A DNA stretch of 64,000 nt from Firmicutes bacterium UBA3553 (GTDB lineage: Bacteria > Bacillota > Clostridia > Tissierellales > Sedimentibacteraceae): contig DFOA01000020.1 in NCBI GenBank assembly GCA_002381185.1, positions 62,001 to 126,000 on the forward strand. The letters are read 5' to 3'. The notes beneath the pieces are model-generated. The model had not been told where the DNA came from. It saw only the letters and a list, made by a program, of their open reading frames with translations, and ran no database searches. Positions 7,968-16,807 of the stretch are shown here, piece by piece. Each line of letters starts with the position of its first letter. Position 1 is the stretch's first letter. The translations under genes and the position numbers were made by a program.

Positions 7968-8019
7968 TTACAAGTAGAATAACACAATCTCATTCTGCAA
8001 TTTTACTTCTGAAGGTTAA

Positions 8020-8045
8020 AAAACCAGCCAAATACGGCTGGTTTT
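8020..8045. terminator. Bidirectional terminator between lrp-like gene and lipoprotein
   Basis: AAAACCAGCC and GGCTGGTTTT form a perfect 10-bp stem around AAATAC. It is A-rich on one side and T-rich on the other, between two convergent genes. Confidence 0.85.
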
Positions 8046-8047
8046 CT

Positions 8048-8521
8048 TTATTTAATTCCTTCTAATGCTTGATCAACAGCTTCTTTTATGGCATTACTTG
8101 TAACAGTTGCACCTGAAACTGCATCAACATCTGTTGAATCAGCTTTTTCTATCCTTTCAGGAAGCTGTTCAATGGCATTGCTGCCAACACCTTGTGTTTC
8201 CTTTTCCCCTACTGCTTTAACAGATACTATGTCATCGCCGTTTACTTCAACAGTTACAGTTACTTCTCCGCCATAGCCTTGCGCTTTACCCGTCAAAGTT
8301 TGATTATTACCATCATTTATGTCACCATTCTTGTCATCTGTTACTGCACCTTCATCGACAGCATCATTGCCATCAACTACATTATTATCATCAGTAACAT
8401 CATCGGCTATATCAGCATCATTATCTGCATTACCAGTGTTATTTGGCTTACCATTGTTATCTGCACATGCAACCATGCTTAAAAGCATAAGTACACATAC
8501 TATCAATGCTAGTTTTTTCAT
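8048..8521 (-). CDS. FMN-binding-domain lipoprotein
   Basis: This 157-aa protein has a lipoprotein signal peptide with the lipobox LSMVAC (Cys19). An Asp/Asn-rich low-complexity linker follows (about residues 20-75). The C-terminal FMN_bind domain (about 78-157) includes KAQGYGGEVTVTVEV and the SGAT motif (DAVSGATVTSNAI), where FMN is attached covalently to Thr in family members. It should sit on the outer face of the membrane and take part in extracellular electron transfer or signalling. No flavinyltransferase (ApbE) or Rnf genes are next to it. GGAGGTATT precedes the ATG. Confidence 0.85.
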   Translation of the reverse strand: MKKLALIVCVLMLLSMVACADNNGKPNNTGNADNDADIADDVTDDNNVVDGNDAVDEGAVTDDKNGDINDGNNQTLTGKAQGYGGEVTVTVEVNGDDIVSVKAVGEKETQGVGSNAIEQLPERIEKADSTDVDAVSGATVTSNAIKEAVDQALEGIK

Positions 8522-8611
8522 AATACCTCCACTATGAATTATATTTTCACAAATAGTATAACCAAAACAATTCCAAACATTAAAAAATTAATAAATAATT
8601 AATAATTAATA

Positions 8612-8648
8612 ATTAAAAAAACAGCAATTACATTATTATAATTGCTGT
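8612..8648 (-). terminator. Terminator of the two-repeat FMN-binding-like gene
   Basis: ACAGCAATTA (8621-8630) pairs with TAATTGCTGT (8639-8648). On the minus strand a T-run follows (complement of 8612-8620). Confidence 0.75.
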
Positions 8649-8663
8649 CTTGAATATTTAAAA

Positions 8664-10028
8664 TTATTTTATTGTAAGATTTATTTCTTCACGAAGTTCA
8701 TATGCTTTTTTGATTGCTCCTACTAAATCTCCATGAGCATCTTTTAAGCTCATAGTAGCTGTTGAAGTTACATCAGTCAGCATAGCCTTTTCATCTGCTG
8801 ACAGAGCATCATATTTTGCCTTGTCTTCAGGTTTGTCTGAGCCGTCCTTCAATGGTCTTCCGTTTAAATCAGAAGTATATTTTGTAAACCATGCTTCAAC
8901 TTCTTCAACTGTCATGCCTACGAATATTTCCTCGAACTTTTTAATTTGATCTGTCCAAGTTCCTGTTCCCATTACATAACCATCACCGCGTTCTCTCTTG
9001 GTTGCCCACCCTGCAACTTCAGCTAAGAAACTGTCATCTGTAGCAGTAAGAGTTCCGTCTACAACTTCGTCATGATTTTCGTCATTATTGTACGATTGTC
9101 CCGGGAAGCCTGTGAAGTGAGGCATTGAAGCTCCGTCATAGTTAGGTGTTGCAACTTCCTGCTGGTCAATATACAACGCTGCGATTTTTCCGGCTTTATC
9201 AAACAAAGCATTGACAAATACCTTATTTAAACTGTAAATCTGCACATCCTTGTCATCTTTTCCAGGTCCTACACGGTGGCTGCTTAATATAACTGTTCCT
9301 TTAGATGCAGCTTCGGTTACTTTAGTCAACGGAACTTTGTTTTCAAAAGATTCTTTAATCGCTGCAACTATATTACCGTGTGCATCATTTAAGCTCATAG
9401 TAGCTGTTGAAGTTACATCAGCCAGCATAGATTTTTCATCTGCTGATAAAGCGTCATATTTAGCTTTGTCTTCAGGTTTGTCTGAACCGTCTTTCAATGG
9501 TCTTCCGTTCAAATCAGAACAATATTTTTCAAACCATTTTTCAACTTCTTCAACTGTCATTCCTATGAATATTTCTTCGAATTTATCCATTTGCTGATAC
9601 CAAGTACCGGTAGTCATATGGTATTTGTCACCACGTTCTCTCTTAGTTAACCAACCGCTTATTTCAGCAGCAAGATTTTCTTCCGTATCAGCTGTCTTGC
9701 CGTCTACCTTTCCATCATGATTTTCATCATTATTGTATCCGCCCTGTCCCGGATATCCGCTGAAGTGTGGCATTCCATCCCCGTCATAGTTAGGAGTAGC
9801 AACTTCCAGGATATCTACTGTAAGATCGAGTATTTTGCCATCCTGGTCAAATAATGTATGTGCAAATACATCATTAAAACTGTATACCGGAGTTTCAGTA
9901 TCGTCCTTGCCAGGTCCCAAACGGCCTATGCTCACAAGTCCAAATCCTTGATAAACTTCTGCTGCTGTAACAGCCTCAGGGTCTTTTTCTTCTTTAGCTT
10001 CTTCAGTAGGTGCCGGATATTGTAACCT
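8664..10028 (-). pseudogene. Two-repeat FMN-binding-like secreted protein, 5'-truncated
   Basis: The frame is open from 10028 down to the stop. It holds two tandem units of about 200 aa with near-identical stretches (EVATPNYDG, MPHF-G-PGQ, YNNDENHD, TKRERGD, GMTVEEVE, SDLNGRPLKDGSDKPEDKAK). Each unit ends in STATMSL-DAHG, which recalls the SGAT region of FMN_bind proteins. The frame begins directly after a TGA with a Pro/Glu-rich linker (YPAPTEEAKEEKDPEA) of the kind that normally follows a lipobox. No signal peptide is found upstream in any frame. The gene has therefore most likely lost its 5' end. A GTG at 9935 could still start a cytoplasmic product. Family identity is uncertain. Confidence 0.6.
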
Positions 10029-10227
10029 TCAATTGAATATTTTTTAAACTTTCGCTAATACAATGGTTGTTTATTGTCAAACAAATTTAAATTTGATATT
10101 TTATGTAAAGATTTTATTAAGATCAAATTACTGTTACTTATGGAATCTTAACGTGTAAGTAAATACATTTACATTATCTTTATACTGATTATGCTACAAT
10201 CTGTATATAAAAAGTTAGGAGCTTAAT

Positions 10228-10707
10228 ATGAATTTTTTAATAATTATTTCTGTAATAGCTGTATTTATTGTAAATTTATTATTTATAGATAAAATTTACA
10301 GCATTGTTGATCCTCCTGCTGAACGTTCAGAAGAAGCAATTAACAGTGTTACTGAAAACAAAAAAGATGTACTCCTGTTTGGAGAGGAAACATTATGCAA
10401 TGAAATATCCGATTTATTATACAAATACAAATTGTCATCAGAAATATTGCTTGATATGAATAATCTGGACAAGTCCCGCACATATAATTATTTAGTTTCG
10501 GTTAACAAATCAGACCTTGAAAATTTGATGATTTGTTCGATAGGAATAAAAATGATGGATATAAAAGCAGTTTTATCTCTGTGCAATAGGCAGTGCAACA
10601 AAAAAATTTACGACGAAAATCAAGTTCCGTATTTGATTGGAAACAGTTTAACTGCCTCTGATTTTGTATACAACTTATTAAATATTAATCATAAACAGGA
10701 GACATAA
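10228..10707 (+). CDS. Membrane-anchored degenerate Rossmann (TrkA-N-like) protein, Ktr-linked
   Basis: This 159-aa protein has one N-terminal TM helix (FLIIISVIAVFIVNLLFI). Its cytoplasmic domain has the alternating strand/helix pattern of a TrkA-N fold (DVLLFGEETLCNEISDLLYK), but the GxGxxG nucleotide-binding loop is replaced by FGEETL. Its TAA is immediately followed by the ATG of the KtrB/TrkH gene, and KtrA comes next, so the three form one operon. I infer an accessory or regulatory subunit of the potassium transporter. I do not recognise a named family. TTAGGAGC is the RBS. Confidence 0.7.
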   Translation: MNFLIIISVIAVFIVNLLFIDKIYSIVDPPAERSEEAINSVTENKKDVLLFGEETLCNEISDLLYKYKLSSEILLDMNNLDKSRTYNYLVSVNKSDLENLMICSIGIKMMDIKAVLSLCNRQCNKKIYDENQVPYLIGNSLTASDFVYNLLNINHKQET

Positions 10708-12051
10708 ATGTTCACTATTAAAAATATTAAATTAAATTACACAGAAATTATTGTTTTAGGTACCTTGCTGTTAATACTGACAGGTGCTGTGTTGCTAAGT
10801 TTGCCGATTTCTTCGAGAGAAGGAACCGCAACATTATTTATTGATTCCTTATTTACTTCCGCATCTGCGTTTTGTGTTACAGGTTTGGTTGTATATGACA
10901 CATATACGCATTGGTCTTTATTTGGACAGTTGGTTATCATAACACTTATTCAAATAGGCGGTCTTGGCTTCATGACTGTCATAACCTTGTTTTCTATGTT
11001 TTTAAGAAGAAAAATCGGGCTGAAAGAAAGAAGACTGCTGATGGAATCAGCCAACACTCTAAAAATAGGCGGTATAGTCCTGCTGATTAAAAAAATATTA
11101 ATACGAACCTTTATCTTTGAAAGTGTAGGCGCAATTTTGCTTGCAATAAGATTTTACCCGCAAATGGGTCTTAAAGAGGGTATATACAACGGTATTTTTC
11201 ATTCTGTATCCGCATTTTGCAATGCAGGCTTTGACTTAATGGGAAAATATGGTCAATTTTCTTCACTTACAGCTTATATGGATGACTTAGTTGTGAATAT
11301 AACAATAATGTCTCTGATTGTAATAGGAGGGCTAGGTTTTGTGGTATGGGATGATATTGCAGAAAACCTGATAAATTTTAAAAAATATCATTTGCACTCA
11401 AAAATAGTCCTTGTAATGACCTCTGTTCTTATTTTCGGCGGTGCCGTTATATTCTTTTTTATTGAAGATGGACACAGCATGAATGGCTTTGATTTTTATG
11501 AAAAAACATTGGCATCCCTGTTTCAATCTATAACCCCCAGAACAGCAGGCTATAATACGATTAATCTGAACCAGTTATCTGAAGGTGGAATCTTATTGAC
11601 AATATTATTTATGATTATAGGAGGAAGTCCTGGCTCCACAGCAGGAGGCATAAAAGTAACAACATTTGTTACTCTTATCATAAGCACATGGGCGTCAGCC
11701 AAACAAAGTTCAGACATAACCATATTCAAAAGAAGGCTTGAGACTGATTCTCTAAAGAAAGCATGTGCAATTACAGTAATTTATATTTCTGTATCATTTA
11801 CAGCAATAATGCTGATTAGTGCTGCCCAGGACTTTTCATTAAATGAAATTATGTTTGAAGTTTTTTCCGCAATAGGAACAGTCGGTTTGACTTTGGGCAT
11901 AACTCCTCAACTTAATGCTTTTTCTAAGATTATAATAATATTGCTCATGTATTCGGGCAAGGTAGGTGTATTATCAATGGCAGCAGTTTTAGCTGAAAAA
12001 AAAGAGCCTTCACCTCTATGCAGACCATACGAAAAAATAATTATCGGATAG
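10708..12051 (+). CDS. ktrB: Potassium uptake channel subunit, TrkH/KtrB family
   Basis: This 447-aa integral membrane protein has the four-fold M1-P-M2 repeat of Trk/Ktr/HKT channels. Selectivity-filter glycines are visible in the pore loops (ASAFCVTGLVVYDT, VSAFCNAGFDLMGKY, TPRTAGYNT, SAIGTVGLTLG). The intramembrane loop segment GGSPGSTAGGIKVTT is also present. The length fits KtrB better than proteobacterial TrkH. It works with the RCK protein KtrA encoded 9 bp downstream to take up potassium. AGGAGACATAA overlaps the stop of the preceding gene, implying translational coupling. Confidence 0.93.
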   Translation: MFTIKNIKLNYTEIIVLGTLLLILTGAVLLSLPISSREGTATLFIDSLFTSASAFCVTGLVVYDTYTHWSLFGQLVIITLIQIGGLGFMTVITLFSMFLRRKIGLKERRLLMESANTLKIGGIVLLIKKILIRTFIFESVGAILLAIRFYPQMGLKEGIYNGIFHSVSAFCNAGFDLMGKYGQFSSLTAYMDDLVVNITIMSLIVIGGLGFVVWDDIAENLINFKKYHLHSKIVLVMTSVLIFGGAVIFFFIEDGHSMNGFDFYEKTLASLFQSITPRTAGYNTINLNQLSEGGILLTILFMIIGGSPGSTAGGIKVTTFVTLIISTWASAKQSSDITIFKRRLETDSLKKACAITVIYISVSFTAIMLISAAQDFSLNEIMFEVFSAIGTVGLTLGITPQLNAFSKIIIILLMYSGKVGVLSMAAVLAEKKEPSPLCRPYEKIIIG

Positions 12052-12060
12052 GAGAATAAA

Positions 12061-12711
12061 ATGAAATCAATTTTAATTATTGGAATGGGTGCATTTGGAC
12101 GACATCTAGCACTCAAAATGACTGAGCTGAAAAATGATGTTATGGTAGTTGACAAAGATGCAGCTATTATAGATGATCTGTCATCATCAGTTATTGATGC
12201 GCAAATAGGAGACTGTACAAAGGAGGATGTTCTCCGCGCCCTTGGTGTCAGCAATTTTGATATATGCTTTGTCACCATTGGCGACACTTTTCAATCATCC
12301 TTGGAAATTACCTCACTCTTGAAAGACCTGGGAGCTAAATATGTAATTTCAAAGGCAAGCAGAGATATACAGGCTAAATTTCTTTTAAGAAACGGTGCTG
12401 ATGAGGTTGTTTACCCTGATAAAGACATGGCTGAAAAATTGGCAATACGCTGCAGTGCTAACAATGTCCTGGATTATTTTTCTGTAACGGAAGATTTCTC
12501 GATATTTGAAATGCCCATCATGCAAAGCTGGGTAAGCTGCAGCATTGAAGAAATCAATGTCAGAAAAAAATATCATATTAACATCTTGCTCATAAAAAAC
12601 GGCAGCAGCCTGATGACAATGCCTAAAGCTGATTATACGTTTAAGGAAGATGACAAAATAATTGTAATAGGAAAATCAGACGAAGTATTGAAACTTGCAG
12701 ACAACATTTAA
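12061..12711 (+). CDS. ktrA: Potassium uptake regulatory subunit, KtrA/TrkA (RCK)
   Basis: This 216-aa cytoplasmic protein has an N-terminal nucleotide-binding Rossmann domain (ILIIGMGAFGRHLA with GxGxxG, acidic residue in VVDKD) and a C-terminal TrkA-C/RCK_C domain (about 140-216, NINILLIKNGSS and DKIIVIGKSDEV). In this family an octameric ring gates the KtrB channel in response to ATP/ADP, NAD(H) or c-di-AMP. It is the last gene of the operon and is followed by a strong terminator. TAGGAGAATAAA is the RBS. Confidence 0.92.
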   Translation: MKSILIIGMGAFGRHLALKMTELKNDVMVVDKDAAIIDDLSSSVIDAQIGDCTKEDVLRALGVSNFDICFVTIGDTFQSSLEITSLLKDLGAKYVISKASRDIQAKFLLRNGADEVVYPDKDMAEKLAIRCSANNVLDYFSVTEDFSIFEMPIMQSWVSCSIEEINVRKKYHINILLIKNGSSLMTMPKADYTFKEDDKIIVIGKSDEVLKLADNI

Positions 12712-12714
12712 AAA

Positions 12715-12747
12715 AAACCGTTTTACAGTTTTGTAAAGCGGTTTTTT
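12715..12747. terminator. Bidirectional terminator between ktrA and kdpE-like gene
   Basis: AAACCGTTTTACA pairs with TGTAAAGCGGTTT (13 bp, one G-T) around a 4-nt loop. A and T runs on either side serve both convergent genes. Confidence 0.88.
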
Positions 12748-12766
12748 AATCCCGAAACTTCATGAA

Positions 12767-13456
12767 TCATTCATCGGTAAAACGATAGCCAACACCTATT
12801 TCGGTAAATATGAATCTGGGATTTGATCTGTCCTTTTCTATTTTTCTTCTTAAGCTTGCCATAAACACCCGTATACTCTTAGAATCACCCGTTTCCCCAT
12901 ACCCCCAAACCTCCTTTGAAATCTGGCTGTGTGTTATTACTTTTCCCCGGTTTGCTATCAGTAATAAAAGAAGCTTGAATTCAATGGGAGTAAGGTGAAC
13001 TTCACTGCCTTCAACATATACTCTGTGTTTTTCGCTGTCAACAGTCAAATAGTCAAACTTATACACACTTTCATGGATATCATCATTTTTTCTTTCAATG
13101 AGTCTTTCCATGACCCTGATTCTGGCAAGCAACTCACCCATAGAAAATGGTTTTGTCACATAATCGTTAGCACCAGCATCAAGTGCTGCAATTTTATCAT
13201 AATCCTGTTCTCTTGCAGATACAATTATGATTGGAATTTCGCTGACATTTCGTATTTGATTTACTATTTCGACTCCATCCATATCCGGTAGTCCTAAGTC
13301 CAAAAGAATTATGTCCGGCTTTTCTGTACAAAAACATAAAATTCCCTGATTGCCGTTTTTAGATGTAAGTACAGTATATCCTTTTGCCTTTAAAGCCATG
13401 CTCATAAAATTGACTATTTTATTATCATCTTCTATTATTAATATTTTATTGCTCAT
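12767..13456 (-). CDS. kdpE: Response regulator, KdpE-like (OmpR/PhoB class)
   Basis: This 229-aa protein has a receiver domain with the phospho-acceptor Asp in IILLDLGLPDMDG (about residue 52) and the conserved Lys in YVTKPFSMGELLARI. A C-terminal OmpR winged helix follows (VHLTPIEFKLLLLLIANRGK through FTEIGVGYRF). The sequence is closest in style to KdpE. It overlaps the histidine kinase gene by 4 bp (ATGA). No kdpFABC genes are present, and the neighbouring potassium system is Ktr, so it likely controls ktr or acts elsewhere. Confidence 0.87.
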   Translation of the reverse strand: MSNKILIIEDDNKIVNFMSMALKAKGYTVLTSKNGNQGILCFCTEKPDIILLDLGLPDMDGVEIVNQIRNVSEIPIIIVSAREQDYDKIAALDAGANDYVTKPFSMGELLARIRVMERLIERKNDDIHESVYKFDYLTVDSEKHRVYVEGSEVHLTPIEFKLLLLLIANRGKVITHSQISKEVWGYGETGDSKSIRVFMASLRRKIEKDRSNPRFIFTEIGVGYRFTDE

Positions 13457-14883
13457 GATTCAATCTCCAGGGGAAGCTTAACTTTAAATGCCGCTCCTCC
13501 GTTTTTTAAATTTTCTGCAGTAATAGTGCCATTGTGAGCATTTATTATTTCCATGCATATGGTCAGTCCAAGCCCAACTCCCAGGCATCCGTCTGCCACA
13601 TTATTTCTTTGATGTGTAACAAATCCTTCAAATATTTTGTTGATAATTAAAGGATTTATACCTTCACCATCATCGGATACCTCAAAAATAAATGAATCCT
13701 CTTCTCTGTATGCTCTTAAATTTACTTCCGCATTTTCTCCTGCATGCTTATATGCATTGTCCAGAAGATTAACAAGTACCTGTACAATAAGCCTTCCGTC
13801 AACAGACAGAAGAACTATTTCATCCGGTACCGATACATGAAGCCTTCCTGATGACGCCATCTTAGGAACCAATGCCAGTGTCTGGTTTACTATATCATCA
13901 ACAGCTTCATAGCTCTTCGTGATGCTGAGTTTTCCTTCACTTATACGAGTCATATCAAGTATATTTTGTACTGTCATCATTAACCATGTAGATTCATCAT
14001 AAATGTCAGATGCCAATTTTTTTATTGTTTCTCCGTCTAAATTATCATAGCTGTCCGATATCAGTTCACTGGCTCCCTTAATACCTGTGAGAGGAGTTCT
14101 GATATCATGTGATATACTTCTTAAAAGTGTGCTCTTAAGACGTTCTCTCTCCATATCTATCTTTATTTTTTGCCTTTCCTCATATATAAATTCCCTGTCA
14201 AGAACAATTGCCATTTGGTAAACAATTGTTTTAACAATCATGTCCTGTTCGGTGGATAAAGGAGAATTTACATTAACAAGCTGCACATCTCCCCTTTGTT
14301 TAGCCACCCCCTTGATTGGTATTAAAAGTATATGTTCTTTTTTTATTTCTTCATAATCTGGGATTCCTTCAGAACTGTAAATTTTAGATTCATTGTTTAA
14401 TTTTACATAACAGTCATACCCAACATATTCCTTTATATAATTAATTCCTCTTAAAATAATATTTTCATTTCCTGTTACATTAATAAAACCTTTTGTTATC
14501 TCATAAAGAAGCCTTGCTGTTCTCTCATTGCTTTTTGATACTTCCGTCTGATATTGAAGCTTTGAAGTTATTGTGCTGGATATTAACGACGCCGTCAGAA
14601 AAAATACCATAAGGACAATATCTTGTGTATTGCTGATAGCGAGGCTGTGAATAGGCTGCGTAAACAAATAATTAAACATCATAACGCTTATGACTGCAGC
14701 AACCGCACTGTATGCATATCCTCTTGTCACTATTGAAACAGTCAAAATTCCAACAATAAAGACCATCAATGTATTTTCCTTGCCGATTCCCAGTTCATTC
14801 ATGGCTATGGAAAACAAGGTAGAAATAAAGCAAACAACAATAACTCTGATTACATATACTTTATTACTATTGTTATCTATCAT
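13453..14883 (-). CDS. Sensor histidine kinase, short KdpD-like (lacks N-terminal KdpD/Usp domains)
   Basis: This 476-aa protein has four TM helices of the DUF4118 (KdpD TM) type (residues about 8-110), then a GAF-like region, HisKA with the phospho-His in RSISHDIRTPLTGIKG, and HATPase_c (NLLDNAYKHAGE, SDDGEGI, GVGLGLTICMEI). Full KdpD proteins are near 900 aa and begin with a KdpD sensor plus a universal-stress-like domain. Both are missing here. The start is well placed (CAGGAGAG before the ATG), so the short form is genuine. It probably signals potassium or turgor status to the overlapping KdpE-like regulator. Confidence 0.85.
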   Translation of the reverse strand: MIDNNSNKVYVIRVIVVCFISTLFSIAMNELGIGKENTLMVFIVGILTVSIVTRGYAYSAVAAVISVMMFNYLFTQPIHSLAISNTQDIVLMVFFLTASLISSTITSKLQYQTEVSKSNERTARLLYEITKGFINVTGNENIILRGINYIKEYVGYDCYVKLNNESKIYSSEGIPDYEEIKKEHILLIPIKGVAKQRGDVQLVNVNSPLSTEQDMIVKTIVYQMAIVLDREFIYEERQKIKIDMERERLKSTLLRSISHDIRTPLTGIKGASELISDSYDNLDGETIKKLASDIYDESTWLMMTVQNILDMTRISEGKLSITKSYEAVDDIVNQTLALVPKMASSGRLHVSVPDEIVLLSVDGRLIVQVLVNLLDNAYKHAGENAEVNLRAYREEDSFIFEVSDDGEGINPLIINKIFEGFVTHQRNNVADGCLGVGLGLTICMEIINAHNGTITAENLKNGGAAFKVKLPLEIES

Positions 14884-14993
14884 AAAACTCTCCTGAAATA
14901 CCGTATTATATTAGAAAAGACGTTAGTCTTTGTTTCATTATCGTATTTATTATATCACATATTTTAAAACAAATCACTTTTATTCAGTTAACC

Positions 14994-15038
14994 TTGTAAT
15001 AACTCATTTCATTTAGTATAATACATACTAAATGAAAT
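14994..15038 (+). promoter_or_regulatory. Promoter with overlapping 14-bp palindromic operator
   Basis: TTGTAA (14994-14999), a 17-nt spacer and TATAAT (15017-15022) form a sigma-A promoter. ATTTCATTTAGTAT (15006-15019) is a perfect inverted repeat of ATACTAAATGAAAT (15025-15038) with a 5-nt centre. A repressor bound there would cover the -10 box. The cognate regulator is not identifiable here. Confidence 0.75.
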
Positions 15039-15049
15039 TGGAGGGAAAT

Positions 15050-15682
15050 ATGAAGGTAGTTGCATTTAACGGAAGTCCAAGAAAAGAAGGAAATACATAT
15101 GAAGCTATTAAAATAGTGTCGGAACAATTGAATAATGAAAATATCGAAGTCGAAATTATTCATGTAGGCAATAAAAAAATTCAGGGGTGCACTGCATGCA
15201 ATTCTTGTTTTAAAACCAGAAATGAAAGATGCATTATTGATGATGAAGTTAATGAGTGGATTCAAAAAATGAAAGAAGCTGACGGAATAGTTTTCGGTTC
15301 ACCTGTTCACTTTTCAGATATAGGAGCAACTATGAAAGCTTTTTTGGACAGGGCGATTTATGTTGGAAGCGCAAACAACGGATTATTCAGGCATAAGGTC
15401 GGAACAGGTGTTGTATCGGTAAGACGAGCAGGGGGAATTCCTGCATTCAATCAGCTTAATAATTACATAAGCTATTCTGAAATGCTGATGCCCACATCAA
15501 ATTACTGGAACGTAATTTACGGTTTAAAGCCAGGTGAAGCTCTCAAGGATGATGAAGGCGTTCAAATTATGAGAGTTCTAGGCAAAAATATGGCATGGCT
15601 GATGAAATTGATTGAGTTCGGTGAAGGCAAAATAGAAAAACCCCAACCGGAAAGAAAAGCATTTATGAATTTGGTGAGATAA
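15050..15682 (+). CDS. NADPH-dependent FMN reductase-like / iron-sulfur flavoprotein family
   Basis: This protein of about 210 aa has the flavodoxin-like fold: the N-terminal FMN loop VVAFNGSPRKEGNT and a GSPVHFSDIGATMKAFLDR segment. A Cys cluster (CTACNSCFKTRNERC) could bind a metal or Fe-S cluster, as in archaeal/clostridial iron-sulfur flavoproteins, or act in redox. The start is taken at the ATG at 15050, since GGAGGG lies four bases upstream. The ATG at 15032 falls inside the operator palindrome. It is monocistronic between an operator-controlled promoter and a terminator. Substrate unknown. Confidence 0.83.
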   Translation: MKVVAFNGSPRKEGNTYEAIKIVSEQLNNENIEVEIIHVGNKKIQGCTACNSCFKTRNERCIIDDEVNEWIQKMKEADGIVFGSPVHFSDIGATMKAFLDRAIYVGSANNGLFRHKVGTGVVSVRRAGGIPAFNQLNNYISYSEMLMPTSNYWNVIYGLKPGEALKDDEGVQIMRVLGKNMAWLMKLIEFGEGKIEKPQPERKAFMNLVR

Positions 15683-15686
15683 TTAA

Positions 15687-15722
15687 AACAAAAGGCACAG
15701 GATTTATTCTGCGCCTTTTGTT
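15687..15722. terminator. Bidirectional terminator between flavoprotein and cysK
   Basis: AACAAAAGGC-A-CAG pairs with CTG-C-GCCTTTTGTT, a 13-bp stem with one mismatch, between convergent genes. Confidence 0.8.
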
Positions 15723-15755
15723 CTGATTATTCTCATTTACACATATTACTGACTG

Positions 15756-16688
15756 TTAATCGGTAAATAAAGCTGTTGATAAATATCGGTCTCCTGTATC
15801 AGGCAATAAAACAACTATAGTCTTGCCTTCGTTTTCTTTTCTTTTGGCAAGCTCAGCTGCTGCCCACAGAGCTGCTCCCGACGAAATCCCAACCAGTACA
15901 CCTTCAGTCAATGCAATTTCTCTTCCTGTTTTAAAAGCATCTTCATTTTGAACTGTAATAATTTCATCATATACAGCTGTATCCAGCGTATTTGGAACAA
16001 AACCTGCGCCTATTCCCTGTATTTTATGAGTACCTGCCACTCCCTTGGAAAGAACAGGTGAATCTGCAGGCTCTACTGCAACTATTTTAACATTTGGATT
16101 TTTTTCTTTAAGATATTTACCTGTTCCGGTAATTGTTCCGCCTGTACCTATACCTGATACAAATATATCCACCTTGCCATCCGTATCTTCCCAAATTTCA
16201 GGGCCTGTTGTCGCATAGTGAATTTCAGGGTTTGCGGGATTATCAAATTGGGCGGGAATAAATGAATTTGGAATTTCTTTTGCTAACTCTTCTGCTTTTG
16301 CAATAGCACCCTTCATTCCCTTAGTTCCTTCTGTCAATACAACCTCTGCACCGTAAGCCTTCAACAGGTTTCTTCTTTCAACGCTCATTGTTTCAGGCAT
16401 AGTAAGAATTGCTCTGTATCCTTTTGCTGTAGCAACACTCGCTATTCCTATTCCTGTGTTTCCGCTTGTAGGCTCGATAATAGTGGCACCTTCCTTTAAA
16501 ATACCTTTTTCCTCTGCATCCTTAATCATAGCATATGCGATTCTGTCCTTAACACTTCCTGCAGGGTTGAAGTATTCTAATTTTGCTATTAATTTTGTTT
16601 TAAAATCATGTTTCTTTTCGTAGTTTGTAAGCTCTAACAATGGTGTCTTTCCAATTAACTCAGTTAAACTTTTATGAATATTTGCCAT
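15756..16688 (-). CDS. cysK: Cysteine synthase A (O-acetylserine sulfhydrylase)
   Basis: This 310-aa PLP enzyme would make L-cysteine from O-acetylserine and sulfide. It carries the PLP lysine in NPAGSVKDR, the substrate loop PTSGNTGIG, the phosphate-binding GTGGTITGTGKYL and the SSGAALWAA segment near the C-terminus. Length is typical for CysK. TGAGGAGAAGG precedes the ATG. It is monocistronic. No cysE is adjacent and no S-box or T-box leader is apparent in the roughly 100 bp upstream. Confidence 0.95.
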   Translation of the reverse strand: MANIHKSLTELIGKTPLLELTNYEKKHDFKTKLIAKLEYFNPAGSVKDRIAYAMIKDAEEKGILKEGATIIEPTSGNTGIGIASVATAKGYRAILTMPETMSVERRNLLKAYGAEVVLTEGTKGMKGAIAKAEELAKEIPNSFIPAQFDNPANPEIHYATTGPEIWEDTDGKVDIFVSGIGTGGTITGTGKYLKEKNPNVKIVAVEPADSPVLSKGVAGTHKIQGIGAGFVPNTLDTAVYDEIITVQNEDAFKTGREIALTEGVLVGISSGAALWAAAELAKRKENEGKTIVVLLPDTGDRYLSTALFTD

Positions 16689-16807
16689 AGCCTTCTCCTC
16701 ATTTCATACTATTTTTATATGTTTAATATGTTTTTATTATATGCCACATAAAATAATATGTCAATAATATTTTTTAATTAATAAAAATTTACCCATGGGA
16801 ATTTTAA

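Noticed and set aside
8581..8620. Tandem TTAATAATTAATAA tract as an origin-like element
   Set aside because: Simple AT-rich repeat beside a terminator; no DnaA boxes or replication genes nearby.
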